Of a stretch of 64,000 nt of DNA, positions 35,261-45,148 are shown one piece after another. The stretch is from Pseudoalteromonas rhizosphaerae (GTDB lineage Bacteria > Pseudomonadota > Gammaproteobacteria > Enterobacterales > Alteromonadaceae). Position 1 is the first letter of the stretch; every line of letters begins with the position of its first letter. The position numbers were made by a program, and so were the translations under genes. The stretch spans positions 62,001 through 126,000 of the forward strand of contig NZ_CABVLM010000007.1 in assembly GCF_902498845.1 (NCBI RefSeq), given 5' to 3'. Under the pieces are notes generated by a model that was given only the letters and a program-made list of their open reading frames with translations, was not told the DNA's origin and ran no database searches.

Positions 35261-36787
35261 CTATTCCTTTATTTTATGGTGAGGACTGAGCTCTGTTATT
35301 AATTTAATACTGGAGACCATCTGATCTAATTGAAAATGGGGCTGTAACTGCAAAACTGAAAAATAGTGACCAGGATTTGCCTTATTCTCGCTTACTTTTA
35401 TTTTTGCATTACTAAGTGGATACTTACTTCTCACATATTCAGACGCGGAGTCTGACGCCGTTGTATAATTATTGATCCACGCCTGTAAATCGCGCTCACA
35501 TGCTTGTGCTGTGTTATATGAACCAACTCGGTCCCTTGCTAATAACTTCAAATAATGAGCAAATCGAGACACGCACAAAATATATTGCAACATAGATGAC
35601 AAACGCGCATTTATATTCGCTGCACTAGATTCATAATTTTTTGTTTTTTGAACTGATGCATTACTATAAAAAACAATATGTTCTGTGTTAGTAACGGACG
35701 ACGTTGGAATAAACCCAAGTTCCGAAAATTGCTTTTCAAACTTACTTGTTACTAGTAAATCAAGTGGCGGCTTTGATTCTTTTTGATAAATATCATTGGC
35801 AAAATTATCTTGAGCTAACCCTGTCACTAATCCCTTTGATACTTTACCAGGTTCCATGCCCCGAATATGTCCAAACCAGCCACTTTCACAGTAAGCTCGA
35901 ATAATTGTTGAAACAAATTGGTAGGCAGCATTTCCCCACAGCATATCCGTTTCAGGGTCATTAATTTGCTCTTTAAAATAAAAATCTTGATGACGCTTAC
36001 CATCATTCTTGTAAGGAGGCCTCACTAAAACATGGGGCAAGGTAAGCCCTACAAATCGCGCTTCTTCCATGGCTCTAAAGCTTTGCCATTTAATATACTC
36101 AGGTTGGTCAAATTGATTAAACAAATCTGAGTGATAACCTAAATCAGAAAAATTATCTGCACCAAATAAATTTGCAGAAGCTGAGCAAATAAAAGGCGCA
36201 AAAGCTGCTGCCGCGGTACGTGATATTTCTTTAATTGTATCAATATCGTTGTAAATAGACCCTTGTGAAAACATATTACTGATTTCGTAATCACCTATTA
36301 CAACTCCAAATGGTTCACCACCGGCACTATCAAATTCACTCTGATACAACAACTGAAAAAATAAGCTTTGGTCAAAATCGATTGCTTTATTGACGTCTTT
36401 TGAAAGCGTTGCCCAATCACAGTTCAATACTTTTATTTTTACTTTATTTTCTTTGTCGTACTGCTCTGTCTGTAACAGCAACCACCATAGGTTACGCCAA
36501 CTAGCTTCTAATTTTTGAAAACGTGGTTGATGAATAATTAAATTTAACTGGTGTGAGATGAGCTGATCGAGTTCAACGATAACTTTTTGTAAATAAGGAC
36601 TAAGGGATTCTTTACTCCATGTAATTGGTGAATCAGAAGAGCCTTCAAGCCATAACAACAAGGCCTTATCTAAGTTTTTTTCATTCAAAAAACGGTCAAG
36701 TAAGGCATCATTATCACTTATACGAGAATGCGACTTTTGAAAAAAAGTAACATCTTGATTTATAAATGAAAACTCTTCATGATTCAT
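35261..36787 (-). CDS. TssC-like paralogue (ImpD type)
   Basis: A 508-aa second TssC-type protein next to the main TssC. It keeps the sheath hallmarks QLNLIIHQPRFQKLEASWRNLWWL, KDVNKAIDFDQS, GGEPFGVVIGDYE, RFAHYLKLLARDRVG and the C-terminal PHFQLDQMVSSIKL. It differs in the extended N-terminus (MNHEEFSFINQDVTFFQKS) and lower overall similarity. Two-TssC loci (impC/impD) are known; the second protein's role is not settled, perhaps a cap or minority sheath component. It lies 36 bases after tssC. Confidence 0.85.
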   Translation of the reverse strand: MNHEEFSFINQDVTFFQKSHSRISDNDALLDRFLNEKNLDKALLLWLEGSSDSPITWSKESLSPYLQKVIVELDQLISHQLNLIIHQPRFQKLEASWRNLWWLLLQTEQYDKENKVKIKVLNCDWATLSKDVNKAIDFDQSLFFQLLYQSEFDSAGGEPFGVVIGDYEISNMFSQGSIYNDIDTIKEISRTAAAAFAPFICSASANLFGADNFSDLGYHSDLFNQFDQPEYIKWQSFRAMEEARFVGLTLPHVLVRPPYKNDGKRHQDFYFKEQINDPETDMLWGNAAYQFVSTIIRAYCESGWFGHIRGMEPGKVSKGLVTGLAQDNFANDIYQKESKPPLDLLVTSKFEKQFSELGFIPTSSVTNTEHIVFYSNASVQKTKNYESSAANINARLSSMLQYILCVSRFAHYLKLLARDRVGSYNTAQACERDLQAWINNYTTASDSASEYVRSKYPLSNAKIKVSENKANPGHYFSVLQLQPHFQLDQMVSSIKLITELSPHHKIKE

Positions 36788-36823
36788 TTTACAGCATTAT
36801 CCTTAACGCTAGAGATCGGATAA

Positions 36824-38314
36824 TTAACCGATCTCAGGAATTTTAGCTACTAAACGTAAAGAAGAGGTTAGTTCTTCCATTTGTAGCCAAGGTCGTAACC
36901 ACGCAACTGCATTATAAACACCTGGTTGACCTGATATTTCTTTTACAGATACTTTAGCATCCGCTAACGGATAACGTGCTCTGATGTCTTGACCACCACC
37001 CTCGGTTGCATTCACATATGATAAAATCCAGCGATTTAACCAAGATTCAACATCCTCAGCTTCCATAAAACTACCGATTTTGTCCCGCGCCATTACTTTT
37101 AGGTAATGAGCAAAACGCGAGGTTGCCATAAGGTAAGGTAAACGTGCCGATATAGCAGCATTGGCTGTAGCATCTGGGGTCGAATAAAGCTGTGGTTTTT
37201 GACAACTTTGGCCACCAAAGAAAACCGCATAATCAGTATTTTTGTAATGACAAAGCGGTAAGAAACCTAGTTTACTAAGCTCAGCTTCACGTCGATCGGT
37301 AATACCAATTTCGGTAGGACACTTAAGATCCGGATCACCATCATCACTGGTGAAAATATGCGTAGGTAAGCCTTCAACTTTACCACCGCCCTCAGCACCG
37401 CGAATTGCTGTACAAAAACCATATTGAGAGAATGCTTTAGCCATATTTGTAGCCATCGCATACGCAGCATTACTCCAACAATAGTCATTATTATCAGCGC
37501 TTAAAGAGCGGCCGTCTTTATGTTCAACGTCAAACTCTTCATAGTTAAATTCTTCAACTGGTTTAGAAGCTGCACCATATGGCAAGCGAGATAAGAAGCG
37601 AGGCATAGTGAGAGATACAAAGCGTGAATCATCACTATCTCTAAATGAACGCCACTTGGTGTACTCTAGTGATTCGAATACTTTTTCTAGGTCACGAGGT
37701 TTAGTAAGCTCTTCCCAGTTGTCAAACCCGAATAACGAAGGAGACGACGCTGAAATGAATGGGCAAAAACCAGCAGCAGCAACATTAGACATTAAACTTA
37801 AAGTTTCAACATCTTCAGGATGATTTGTAAACTCAAAATCGCCTACAATCGTGCCATATGGTTCGCCACCAGGCGTGCCGAATTCAGCTTCATAAATCTT
37901 CTTAAACGTTTGGCTTTGATCAAATTCAACCGCTTTACTTAAGTCTTTATGAAGTTCTTTTTTCTTCATATTAAGCACGCGAATTTTCAAGGTTGAACTC
38001 GTATCAGAGTTCATTACCAAGTGGTGTAGACCACGCCATGAACCTTCAAGTTTCTGAAACTCCTCGCTGTGCATTACCAAACTCAGTTGCTTTGATATTT
38101 TTTGATCAATTAGCTGAATTGCTTCATTGAATGTCACAGTCATGTTTTTATTCCATTGGACTGTTCCTTTCATTGCTTCTTCAGTTAAAGTTCTCAGTAA
38201 CTCTTGTGCACGGCTCGCATCCGTTTGCTTGGTAGCACCAATAGCTTGTTCTAATAACGAAGAAGTTACTTCTGAAGTTGACTCTAACTCAGTACTTAAT
38301 TGTTCTGTACTCAT
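36824..38314 (-). CDS. tssC: TssC sheath large subunit
   Basis: A 496-aa TssC (VipB). It shows [70 protein letters not shown] and [17 protein letters not shown], ending with the [20 protein letters not shown] strand used in sheath handshakes. With TssB it forms the contractile sheath. It overlaps tssB by 4 bases. Confidence 0.96.
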   Translation of the reverse strand: MSTEQLSTELESTSEVTSSLLEQAIGATKQTDASRAQELLRTLTEEAMKGTVQWNKNMTVTFNEAIQLIDQKISKQLSLVMHSEEFQKLEGSWRGLHHLVMNSDTSSTLKIRVLNMKKKELHKDLSKAVEFDQSQTFKKIYEAEFGTPGGEPYGTIVGDFEFTNHPEDVETLSLMSNVAAAGFCPFISASSPSLFGFDNWEELTKPRDLEKVFESLEYTKWRSFRDSDDSRFVSLTMPRFLSRLPYGAASKPVEEFNYEEFDVEHKDGRSLSADNNDYCWSNAAYAMATNMAKAFSQYGFCTAIRGAEGGGKVEGLPTHIFTSDDGDPDLKCPTEIGITDRREAELSKLGFLPLCHYKNTDYAVFFGGQSCQKPQLYSTPDATANAAISARLPYLMATSRFAHYLKVMARDKIGSFMEAEDVESWLNRWILSYVNATEGGGQDIRARYPLADAKVSVKEISGQPGVYNAVAWLRPWLQMEELTSSLRLVAKIPEIG

Positions 38315-38814
38315 TTTTCAGTCTCCTCTAATTTTAGTTCCTTAGCAATTGAATCTAAACTTGCTGTGTTACTTAAAACTTCTTCAAGAACATTTTCAAG
38401 TTCTTCTGAGCGATCAATTTTAGTCATGAGATCGCGTAATTTATTACGCGTTTCCATTAATTTACGCAGCGGTTCCACTTGATTTACAACGGCTGCTGGC
38501 TCAAAGTCATCAATCGATTTAAAGTTCAAGTTAACTTCAAATTGAGTACCATCATCATTAAGCGTATTATCTACGTTTAATTTTAAAGACGGGCTCATAC
38601 GCTTTAAAACATCATTAAAGTTTTCGCGATCTATTTGAATAAATCGTCTATCTTTTAGTGGTTTTATTGCATCAGTATTATCACCTGAAAAGTCACCCAT
38701 AACACCGACTACAAACGGTAATTCTTTCTTTACCGCAAGACCTTCGGTTTCCACATCATAAGTGATGTGCACTCGAGGCTTACGTACTCGCTTTAATTTA
38801 TCGTGGATACTCAT
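38311..38814 (-). CDS. tssB: TssB sheath small subunit
   Basis: A 167-aa TssB (VipA): opening [18 protein letters not shown], the [15 protein letters not shown] block, [21 protein letters not shown] and the C-terminal helical segment [17 protein letters not shown]. It pairs with TssC and carries the segment bound by ClpV after contraction. Start ATG 38814 has AAAAGGAGT. It follows tssA by 16 bases. Confidence 0.96.
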   Translation of the reverse strand: MSIHDKLKRVRKPRVHITYDVETEGLAVKKELPFVVGVMGDFSGDNTDAIKPLKDRRFIQIDRENFNDVLKRMSPSLKLNVDNTLNDDGTQFEVNLNFKSIDDFEPAAVVNQVEPLRKLMETRNKLRDLMTKIDRSEELENVLEEVLSNTASLDSIAKELKLEETEK

Positions 38815-38830
38815 TGAGAACTCCTTTTAC

Positions 38831-39940
38831 TTATGTTTCAGTTTCGCTGATCTTAATGCCAGACAACTTAAAGTATCCAGTCCTAGCATCACTATCTGTA
38901 ATTAATTCATTTAATAATTCAGGTAGCGACAATTCGCTCCATCGAATTACCTGCTCTATGGTGTAAGACATAGGTGAGTGTGGCTCTGTTTTTCGAAAAT
39001 AAGAGGCTATTTCTTTCAGTTTCTCAATGGCATTTTCTCTAGAGTTAATTTCTAGATTGTGTACCTTGTTCACTTGTTTGTAAGTAACCTCACCATCTTC
39101 TAACACCACTTCTTGTACTTGTTGTGTTAAGTCTTGCGCTTTTTGGGCGGCAGCGAGTTTATCAGCGGCAATGTGATTCACAGCGGCTAAACTCTCTTCC
39201 AATGCTTGTTTAATATTAGAAGTCGGTTGTGGCTGAGCTGTAACGCGATCTAGTACGTCACTTAATATTGCAAATTGCTCAATTGCAGTTGTTATATCGT
39301 CTCTAAGATTTACGAAAAATTCAGTGCTCGTCTCTGCTGCACTTTTTTCGATTAGCTCAAAATCGACAGCACCTTGCGTTAGCTTTTTGTCTCTTTTCTC
39401 TTCACTCAACCTAGATATGTCATAGCCTTGTTGATATTCCCAAAAAGAAAATGAATCGAGACTCACACTTTCTGTCAACGCTATACTTTTAATCGGTATA
39501 ATTAAGGTGCCTTCACCAGCGACACCATTTAAACCAACTAGTGCAGATACTTTGTCTGAAATTTCATCATCGGCATCAAGGGCTGGATATAAATATTCAA
39601 AATAATTATCGAGCAAGGTATGGGCAACTTGAAAGCCAAATGCTAAGCCTTTAAAGCCATGTATGCGGCACAATGCTTCAATAAACCATGCTAAATAGTC
39701 AATGTCTTTGCTTTCTGTTTTTAAGGCTTTGCTGGATTGCTCTAACAACGGCAACCAGTCTCTAGCTAAAGTTGCAATGCCTTCTTCATCAACAAGGGCA
39801 TTTCTTTCTGCCGCACGTAATTGGTTTCGTAAATCTTTTAACGCGAAATAGGTAGACGCAGGAGTGACGTCTGAGCGCGGGTCAATACCTGCAATCTCAG
39901 TGTCTGAAATAGGGGAAACATATTCTTCAAAAACAAACAT
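38831..39940 (-). CDS. tssA: TssA cap/initiator protein
   Basis: A 369-aa TssA with the ImpA N-terminal domain (PISDTEIAGIDPRSD, YLAWFIEALCRIHGFKGLAFGFQ, EYLYPALDADDE) and a C-terminal variable part with YFRKTEPHSPMSYTIEQVIRWSELSLPELLNELI. It recruits tube and sheath to the baseplate and stays at the distal end. It is the first gene of the leftward sheath operon; a 197-base AT-rich gap separates it from pppA and should hold the operon promoter. Confidence 0.92.
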   Translation of the reverse strand: MFVFEEYVSPISDTEIAGIDPRSDVTPASTYFALKDLRNQLRAAERNALVDEEGIATLARDWLPLLEQSSKALKTESKDIDYLAWFIEALCRIHGFKGLAFGFQVAHTLLDNYFEYLYPALDADDEISDKVSALVGLNGVAGEGTLIIPIKSIALTESVSLDSFSFWEYQQGYDISRLSEEKRDKKLTQGAVDFELIEKSAAETSTEFFVNLRDDITTAIEQFAILSDVLDRVTAQPQPTSNIKQALEESLAAVNHIAADKLAAAQKAQDLTQQVQEVVLEDGEVTYKQVNKVHNLEINSRENAIEKLKEIASYFRKTEPHSPMSYTIEQVIRWSELSLPELLNELITDSDARTGYFKLSGIKISETET

Positions 39941-40137
39941 TCCATTGTCCTAATAATTGTCCATAAAAACCAAACAAAGTGAAGCGGTTTTCATATTACA
40001 TTTTTTATTTGAAAATACAAGCCTAGTTACACTTTAGTTTGCACCCATTAATTAAACAGCAAACCTATTTATTATATCTAAGTCTATAAACTAATTTATT
40101 TTTTTATTATATAACCATTAAAAACAAACCTAAAAAT
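39941..40137 (-). promoter_or_regulatory. Upstream region of the tssA operon
   Basis: A 197-base AT-rich gap without coding frame between the end of pppA and the start of tssA, both leftward. It is the only sizeable non-coding gap ahead of the nine-gene sheath operon, so a promoter is expected here; I could not fix its boxes. Confidence 0.4.
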
Positions 40138-40932
40138 TTACTTTGTAAATAATGGGATTGTAGCTTCATCCTGAACATTAAATGAATGAGATTTATAATT
40201 ACTAAGCTCTTTATCATATTTAATCAAAATACAGGTTACATTATCTTTCGCACCTCTAACAAGAGATGAATGCATAAGTGCCATACCAGAGTCGATTATA
40301 CTCGTTGGCTCTAATGAACGGCGAATATCATTATCAGATAATTCGCCTGTTAATCCATCTGAGCACAATAAAAATATATCGCCTGATTTAACTTCATTTT
40401 GTACCACATCAACGTTAACTTCTTGTGTAACACCCACGGCACGGGTTATGACATTAGATAATGGATGGTCCTTCGCTTCTTCAATAGAAATAACTCCTTC
40501 ATCGATCAGATCGTTAATTTGGCTATGATCCTTTGAAACTTGCTGCAGCTGACCATTGCGCAGCAAATAAGCTCGACTGTCACCCACCCAAAGCACATAA
40601 TATTGCTCATTTTTAATAAACAAAACGGTCACTGTGCTACCTGCAGTTTTGCTCCCTAAATATTGCGCACTGTATTCATTTAATTGACGGTTTGCATTTT
40701 CAATAGCGACGACAATATGCGACACATTAAGCTCTTCAAATGTCAATCCTTCAACCGTTGCTTTAATGGTATCGACGACGAGCTGACTTGCCACTTCACC
40801 CGCTTCATGGCCGCCCATACCATCAGCAACAACCCAAAGACTATGACTGTTTATTTCGACATGGGCATCTTCATTCAGCTGCCTAACAACACCGCGATGG
40901 GTAATCGCATAACTGGTACTCAAGTTACTCAT
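40138..40932 (-). CDS. pppA: PppA protein phosphatase (T6SS threonine-phosphorylation pathway)
   Basis: A 264-aa PP2C-type Ser/Thr phosphatase. Metal-binding motifs are present: THRGVVRQLNEDA at the start, VVADGMGGHEAGE, WVGDSRAYLLR, and LLCSDGLTGELSD, with a final DNVTCILIKY. It removes the phosphate that PpkA places on the FHA-protein pathway and resets T6SS assembly. The start overlaps tagF by 8 bases. Opposed kinase, FHA protein and TagF are all in this cluster. Confidence 0.94.
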   Translation of the reverse strand: MSNLSTSYAITHRGVVRQLNEDAHVEINSHSLWVVADGMGGHEAGEVASQLVVDTIKATVEGLTFEELNVSHIVVAIENANRQLNEYSAQYLGSKTAGSTVTVLFIKNEQYYVLWVGDSRAYLLRNGQLQQVSKDHSQINDLIDEGVISIEEAKDHPLSNVITRAVGVTQEVNVDVVQNEVKSGDIFLLCSDGLTGELSDNDIRRSLEPTSIIDSGMALMHSSLVRGAKDNVTCILIKYDKELSNYKSHSFNVQDEATIPLFTK

Positions 40933-41656
40933 CAGTATTTTTTACCTGTGTATAATTCCATTCCCAGTGCTTCCATCTACCATCCAACATTGCTGCAACT
41001 TGATTAATTGCGGGGAGTCCAGCCGTTACCAACATCATAGGTTTTATATTGCACGAGCCATGAGTCCACCAAACACTATAATCACCATATTTCTTACACA
41101 AAGCAGCATGCATTACATCTTGTAAAACCGTCTCTGTCAGTTCATCACCTGAAAACTCAAATGCCTCGCCTGTTTTGTTTTTATCTGCGGTATTAAAATA
41201 AGTTAGCGCTTTACGGGTTCCCTGAACTGCATTCAAGGTTTTCGCAACTTCTTTCCTCCAAGAGAAAAGATCAACTGAATTATCAAGTACTTTCAGCACA
41301 ACATCTTCATAAGCTAATGAAAAAACGCCAGAGTTTAAAACATCAATAGGTGCATACTCTAGTGTACTAGCTACGGTAAATGGATAATGACGCCCCACCG
41401 CATCCATACTTGGAATTAAGGTACCCATAACCCCCTTATCGCCAACAATATTCGCTGACAAAGCAAAATGCCAGACAGGGCCAGTTAAATAATTATCTTG
41501 CCACAGCTCCCCAAGCTGCTCTTTGCTTACAGCAATAGCAGCTTGTAGCCATTTTTCCCAATGTTCTGAGAACTCTTTGGATACACTATCTTGAACAAAG
41601 TCACCTAAACTAGGGACTTTACCCAAATAGCCAATATTTATAATCGGGTCGGACAT
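40925..41656 (-). CDS. tagF: TagF, post-translational T6SS repressor
   Basis: A 243-aa TagF: GYLGKVPSLGDFVQD, LSANIVGDKGVMGTLIPSMDAVGRHYPF, and a C-terminal WWTHGSCNIKPMMLVTAGLP. In P. aeruginosa TagF holds the system inactive independently of PpkA and PppA. It overlaps tssM by 19 bases on one side and pppA by 8 on the other, so the three are made together. Here TagF and PppA are separate proteins, unlike the fused forms in some species. Confidence 0.93.
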   Translation of the reverse strand: MSDPIINIGYLGKVPSLGDFVQDSVSKEFSEHWEKWLQAAIAVSKEQLGELWQDNYLTGPVWHFALSANIVGDKGVMGTLIPSMDAVGRHYPFTVASTLEYAPIDVLNSGVFSLAYEDVVLKVLDNSVDLFSWRKEVAKTLNAVQGTRKALTYFNTADKNKTGEAFEFSGDELTETVLQDVMHAALCKKYGDYSVWWTHGSCNIKPMMLVTAGLPAINQVAAMLDGRWKHWEWNYTQVKNTDE

Positions 41657-44600
41657 GAAAACTTCTCTATACTCTTATTCCAAAATGGATGCCTAATTGA
41701 CTTCGGTAATAGCTCTACTTTTGCGTTATTACCCATAAGCGCAAAGTGTAGTTTCAGATCTTCCCGTGTTTTACTTCGTTTGGCGCTTAGTTCATCAAGC
41801 ATACGATATAACGACCATTCACCTTGGTAAGTGGTATTTATTGAGCGTCCGCCATTCGGTGGAGTAAATACAACGCGCGTTTTACTTTGTCCTGTGGCTC
41901 CAGGCCAAACAAAATTACTCACTTTTAATGGCCCGTGTCTATAGGTCATTGATTGACCATCAATCTCAAGCATAAAACTCGAGATTGTTTGATCTAATTC
42001 TAAAGGTTTCAAGCCGAACTCAATCCTTGGTGTGCTGCTACCACCATCAAAAAATGCGAGCTGTATTTGATTCGCAAGTTCAAACATTGCCAAAGTATCT
42101 CGGCTGATACCAATGTCTTTTTCAAACTTCCATGGTCGTGAGTTCATGTCAACACTAGGTGCAACATAGCTATTAAAGAAACTATCAATCGTACCGCTAG
42201 GTCCAAAAAATCGAGTGAAGTCTTTTAAATTCACTTCTTTATCTGCATTAGGTGAAAACGGGTAGCGTCCAACAATTGCTGCATTGTATTCTCGTAATAC
42301 TTTGCTTTTCCAAATCTCATTTAAGTGTCTATTGGCACTATTTTTAGTAATGTTACTGGTATCTCGGCTAATATCTAACAGCCAGCTATTAAATGGATAA
42401 GGTAAATCACGGCTTTGAAACTCTAATTGGCGAATAAAGCTAGGCTTACTTTTACCGCTGATTTGATCTTTAATAGAGGACTTCAACTGATCGCCTCGAT
42501 CAAGTTTGGTCAAATAAACATTTAGCTCCCTGAGATTCTTTTGCATATTATCTAACTGCTGAGCGTCTATTTTAAGTACATCCTCAAATGCCTCTTCAAC
42601 TTGATACCCTGGTAGCTTGATATCAAATTTTGGCGCTTCGTCAGGCAAGAACCGTTTGATTCTATTCGCCTTAGTTTGCATCGCAATTTCAGCAGCATTA
42701 GCCGCAACTTTCCCAGCAGCTTTTTGATTTTCAGAGACTGGTAATTGAGTTAATTGAACATTTTTCTGCACCGCTAAAATGATGTTTTTGATCGGGGCTT
42801 CTGATCCGGCTAACACACCTGTAATATTGACCCCTTCAGCAGGAGAGCTATATTGATTTAAATTTAGGTCATCGAGGAATGACTGCCAATAATAGATATA
42901 ATCCTGAAAATAACGCTGTTCTAATTTCTTTTCTATTTCATCTTTAGAGATATCATACGTTCCAGTTGCTTCTTCCCCGTAAACCCAGCTACTCGCCATT
43001 AAATTTCCTAGCATCTTACTCTTTTCGATATTAAAAATGCCATGGAAGCCATTGAACGTGTACAAACCAGGAATACTACGAGTTAGCTCACTGTTATTGC
43101 GAAATGAAAACTTTTGAGCACTTTCAAAGCTAATAATATCTGTCAACCTAAATGGCGGAATACTACTATCGAGAAAGTCAGCTTGAAGTCTTTGATATGC
43201 CCGCTCAGCAATAGGTAATTTAGTTAGTTCAGCACGTGCAATTTTAACTGCTTGGTTATCAACTTCTTCATAGGCAACACCTTTTTCAAGTAATGCCGCT
43301 ATATGGTCCATTAAATCAAGTCGAGTTTGTGTATTTTTCTCACCGGGGAAACCACGTTCTAAGTATGCATCAAACCATACGATTAAATCTTCACGCTCAA
43401 AATATTCGGGTTGAAACAACATTAAATAACACTTCAATGTTTCGTACAAATAACTCAAGTGCTCTGGATGAGTTTCCATTTCTTTCGTTAAGGTATTAAG
43501 CATAAAAGGCGCCAAGAACGTTTGTAATGCTCTGTCGTAGGCATCGTTCGACGACTGCTTAATTTCATTTAATTTATTAAAGCCAACTGATGATGAGTCT
43601 TGCTCATTATTGAAAATATCACTACGCGCAGGGAGCGCTCGTAATGAATTAAGCCTGTCATTGAGTACCAGTACATTGCTGCGATCAAAGGATGCCGCAT
43701 CTATTTCTTGATACGACTCAATTGCATCTTCAGTGACCGCGATAAGGTTATTATTCCATGCATAACTAAAATACCATGATGCTGAAAAACCAACCACACA
43801 AGCACAAGCCAAAGAGATACTTGCTATGCGTAACCATTTGTTTTGCTTATCATGGTGTTTGTTGGTACTTGCTAAATTCTGTTCAGGGAAGATGACTCTT
43901 TCTAATACATTTTTAATGAAAAAACTCTTCGATTGATTTATGTAGCTGCCACTGGCGTTGTTTACATCACTTAAAAGGCTGGCCGGTGTTCCTTCTTGAG
44001 TAGCACTGGTTAAGTATACCCCCCTAAACATAGGTAGTTCTTCATACGCATTAGGGGTAAAAATTTCTTTCAAAAATGCATCACCAACACCTTGCAATAC
44101 ACGAAGCTGTCTTGGGAATTCAAAAATTTTCGCTCTTATTTCTTCATTCCGTTCATTTATCAAACGACGATTTAGCAGCTCTGTTAACTTAGCTATAAGT
44201 GTATGAAACTCTTTATTAAATGCATCAACTTGAGTGTTCTTATCTAAATCAAGTTCAAAAGTAACCCCCCAAACTTGCTCACACTCTTCTTCACTTAATT
44301 CGGCAAAAAACTCTCTAAAACCTTCGATTAAATCAACTTTTGAGAAAATAACATAGACAGGAAAAGTCATTCCTAGCTGATTTTGTAACTCTTGTAGACG
44401 TTGCTTGATTGCGCGCGCATGTAGGTTTCGCTCTGTTTTAGTTTGGCTCATTAACTCAGAGATACCCATACTGATCATTACGCCATTGATTGGTCGTAAT
44501 GGACGATATTTTCGCAGTAAACCTAAAAAACCTTCCCAAGCACGTGAGTCATGTTTTGCATGACTGCTCTGAGTTGTGTAACGCCCTGCCGTATCAATGA

Positions 44601-45138
44601 GTACAGCTTTGTTAGTAAACCACCAATCACAATTTCGAGTACCACCGACACCATGAATCAAATCAACCCCAAGCTTATCTTTTAATGGATAGTCCAAGCC
44701 TGAATTGTTGATCACCGTTGTTTTTCCTGCTCCCGGTGGTCCTATCATGATGTACCAAGGTAATTGATAGATATTTTTCCCCTTAAAGAGTTTTACATCT
44801 TTAAGTAAATCAATTGCTTCACCCATTCTTGTTTTTAAGGTCGTAATTTCTTCATTTACTTCATTACTGTTTGAGTCATCGCTGTCGATTAACTCATTAG
44901 CCATTTTTTCATCTCGTTTACTTTGTCGAGTCAAACGGTATATTTTCGTGATCGCAAAAATAAGAATAACCACTAAAATGGTAAATAATCTTGAGGCAAC
45001 ACTCGCCAGTGGCACATAACCAGCAATGGCAATCAAGGGACCGCCAAACCAAATTAGTAACGACAGTGCGCTAAAACCAATAATTAGGATTGCTGTACGC
45101 GATGTAAGTAAATATTTGAGTTTCTGTAAAAAGTTCAT
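41638..45138 (-). CDS. tssM: TssM membrane complex protein (IcmF family)
   Basis: A 1,166-aa TssM. Two N-terminal membrane helices (AILIIGFSALSLLIWFGG and an IFTILVVILIFAI-type segment) are followed by a cytoplasmic GTPase-like domain with Walker A GPPGAGKTT and DTAGRY, then a third membrane helix (IASISLACACVVGFSASWYF) and a large periplasmic part ending in a beta-sandwich (VFTPPNGGRSINTTYQGEWSLYRML). With TssL and TssJ it forms the envelope-spanning channel. The ATG at 45138 is preferred over a TTG 33 bases upstream because it lies just before the first helix. Confidence 0.95.
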   Translation of the reverse strand: MNFLQKLKYLLTSRTAILIIGFSALSLLIWFGGPLIAIAGYVPLASVASRLFTILVVILIFAITKIYRLTRQSKRDEKMANELIDSDDSNSNEVNEEITTLKTRMGEAIDLLKDVKLFKGKNIYQLPWYIMIGPPGAGKTTVINNSGLDYPLKDKLGVDLIHGVGGTRNCDWWFTNKAVLIDTAGRYTTQSSHAKHDSRAWEGFLGLLRKYRPLRPINGVMISMGISELMSQTKTERNLHARAIKQRLQELQNQLGMTFPVYVIFSKVDLIEGFREFFAELSEEECEQVWGVTFELDLDKNTQVDAFNKEFHTLIAKLTELLNRRLINERNEEIRAKIFEFPRQLRVLQGVGDAFLKEIFTPNAYEELPMFRGVYLTSATQEGTPASLLSDVNNASGSYINQSKSFFIKNVLERVIFPEQNLASTNKHHDKQNKWLRIASISLACACVVGFSASWYFSYAWNNNLIAVTEDAIESYQEIDAASFDRSNVLVLNDRLNSLRALPARSDIFNNEQDSSSVGFNKLNEIKQSSNDAYDRALQTFLAPFMLNTLTKEMETHPEHLSYLYETLKCYLMLFQPEYFEREDLIVWFDAYLERGFPGEKNTQTRLDLMDHIAALLEKGVAYEEVDNQAVKIARAELTKLPIAERAYQRLQADFLDSSIPPFRLTDIISFESAQKFSFRNNSELTRSIPGLYTFNGFHGIFNIEKSKMLGNLMASSWVYGEEATGTYDISKDEIEKKLEQRYFQDYIYYWQSFLDDLNLNQYSSPAEGVNITGVLAGSEAPIKNIILAVQKNVQLTQLPVSENQKAAGKVAANAAEIAMQTKANRIKRFLPDEAPKFDIKLPGYQVEEAFEDVLKIDAQQLDNMQKNLRELNVYLTKLDRGDQLKSSIKDQISGKSKPSFIRQLEFQSRDLPYPFNSWLLDISRDTSNITKNSANRHLNEIWKSKVLREYNAAIVGRYPFSPNADKEVNLKDFTRFFGPSGTIDSFFNSYVAPSVDMNSRPWKFEKDIGISRDTLAMFELANQIQLAFFDGGSSTPRIEFGLKPLELDQTISSFMLEIDGQSMTYRHGPLKVSNFVWPGATGQSKTRVVFTPPNGGRSINTTYQGEWSLYRMLDELSAKRSKTREDLKLHFALMGNNAKVELLPKSIRHPFWNKSIEKFSCPTRL

Positions 45139-45148
45139 TCCAACCCCA

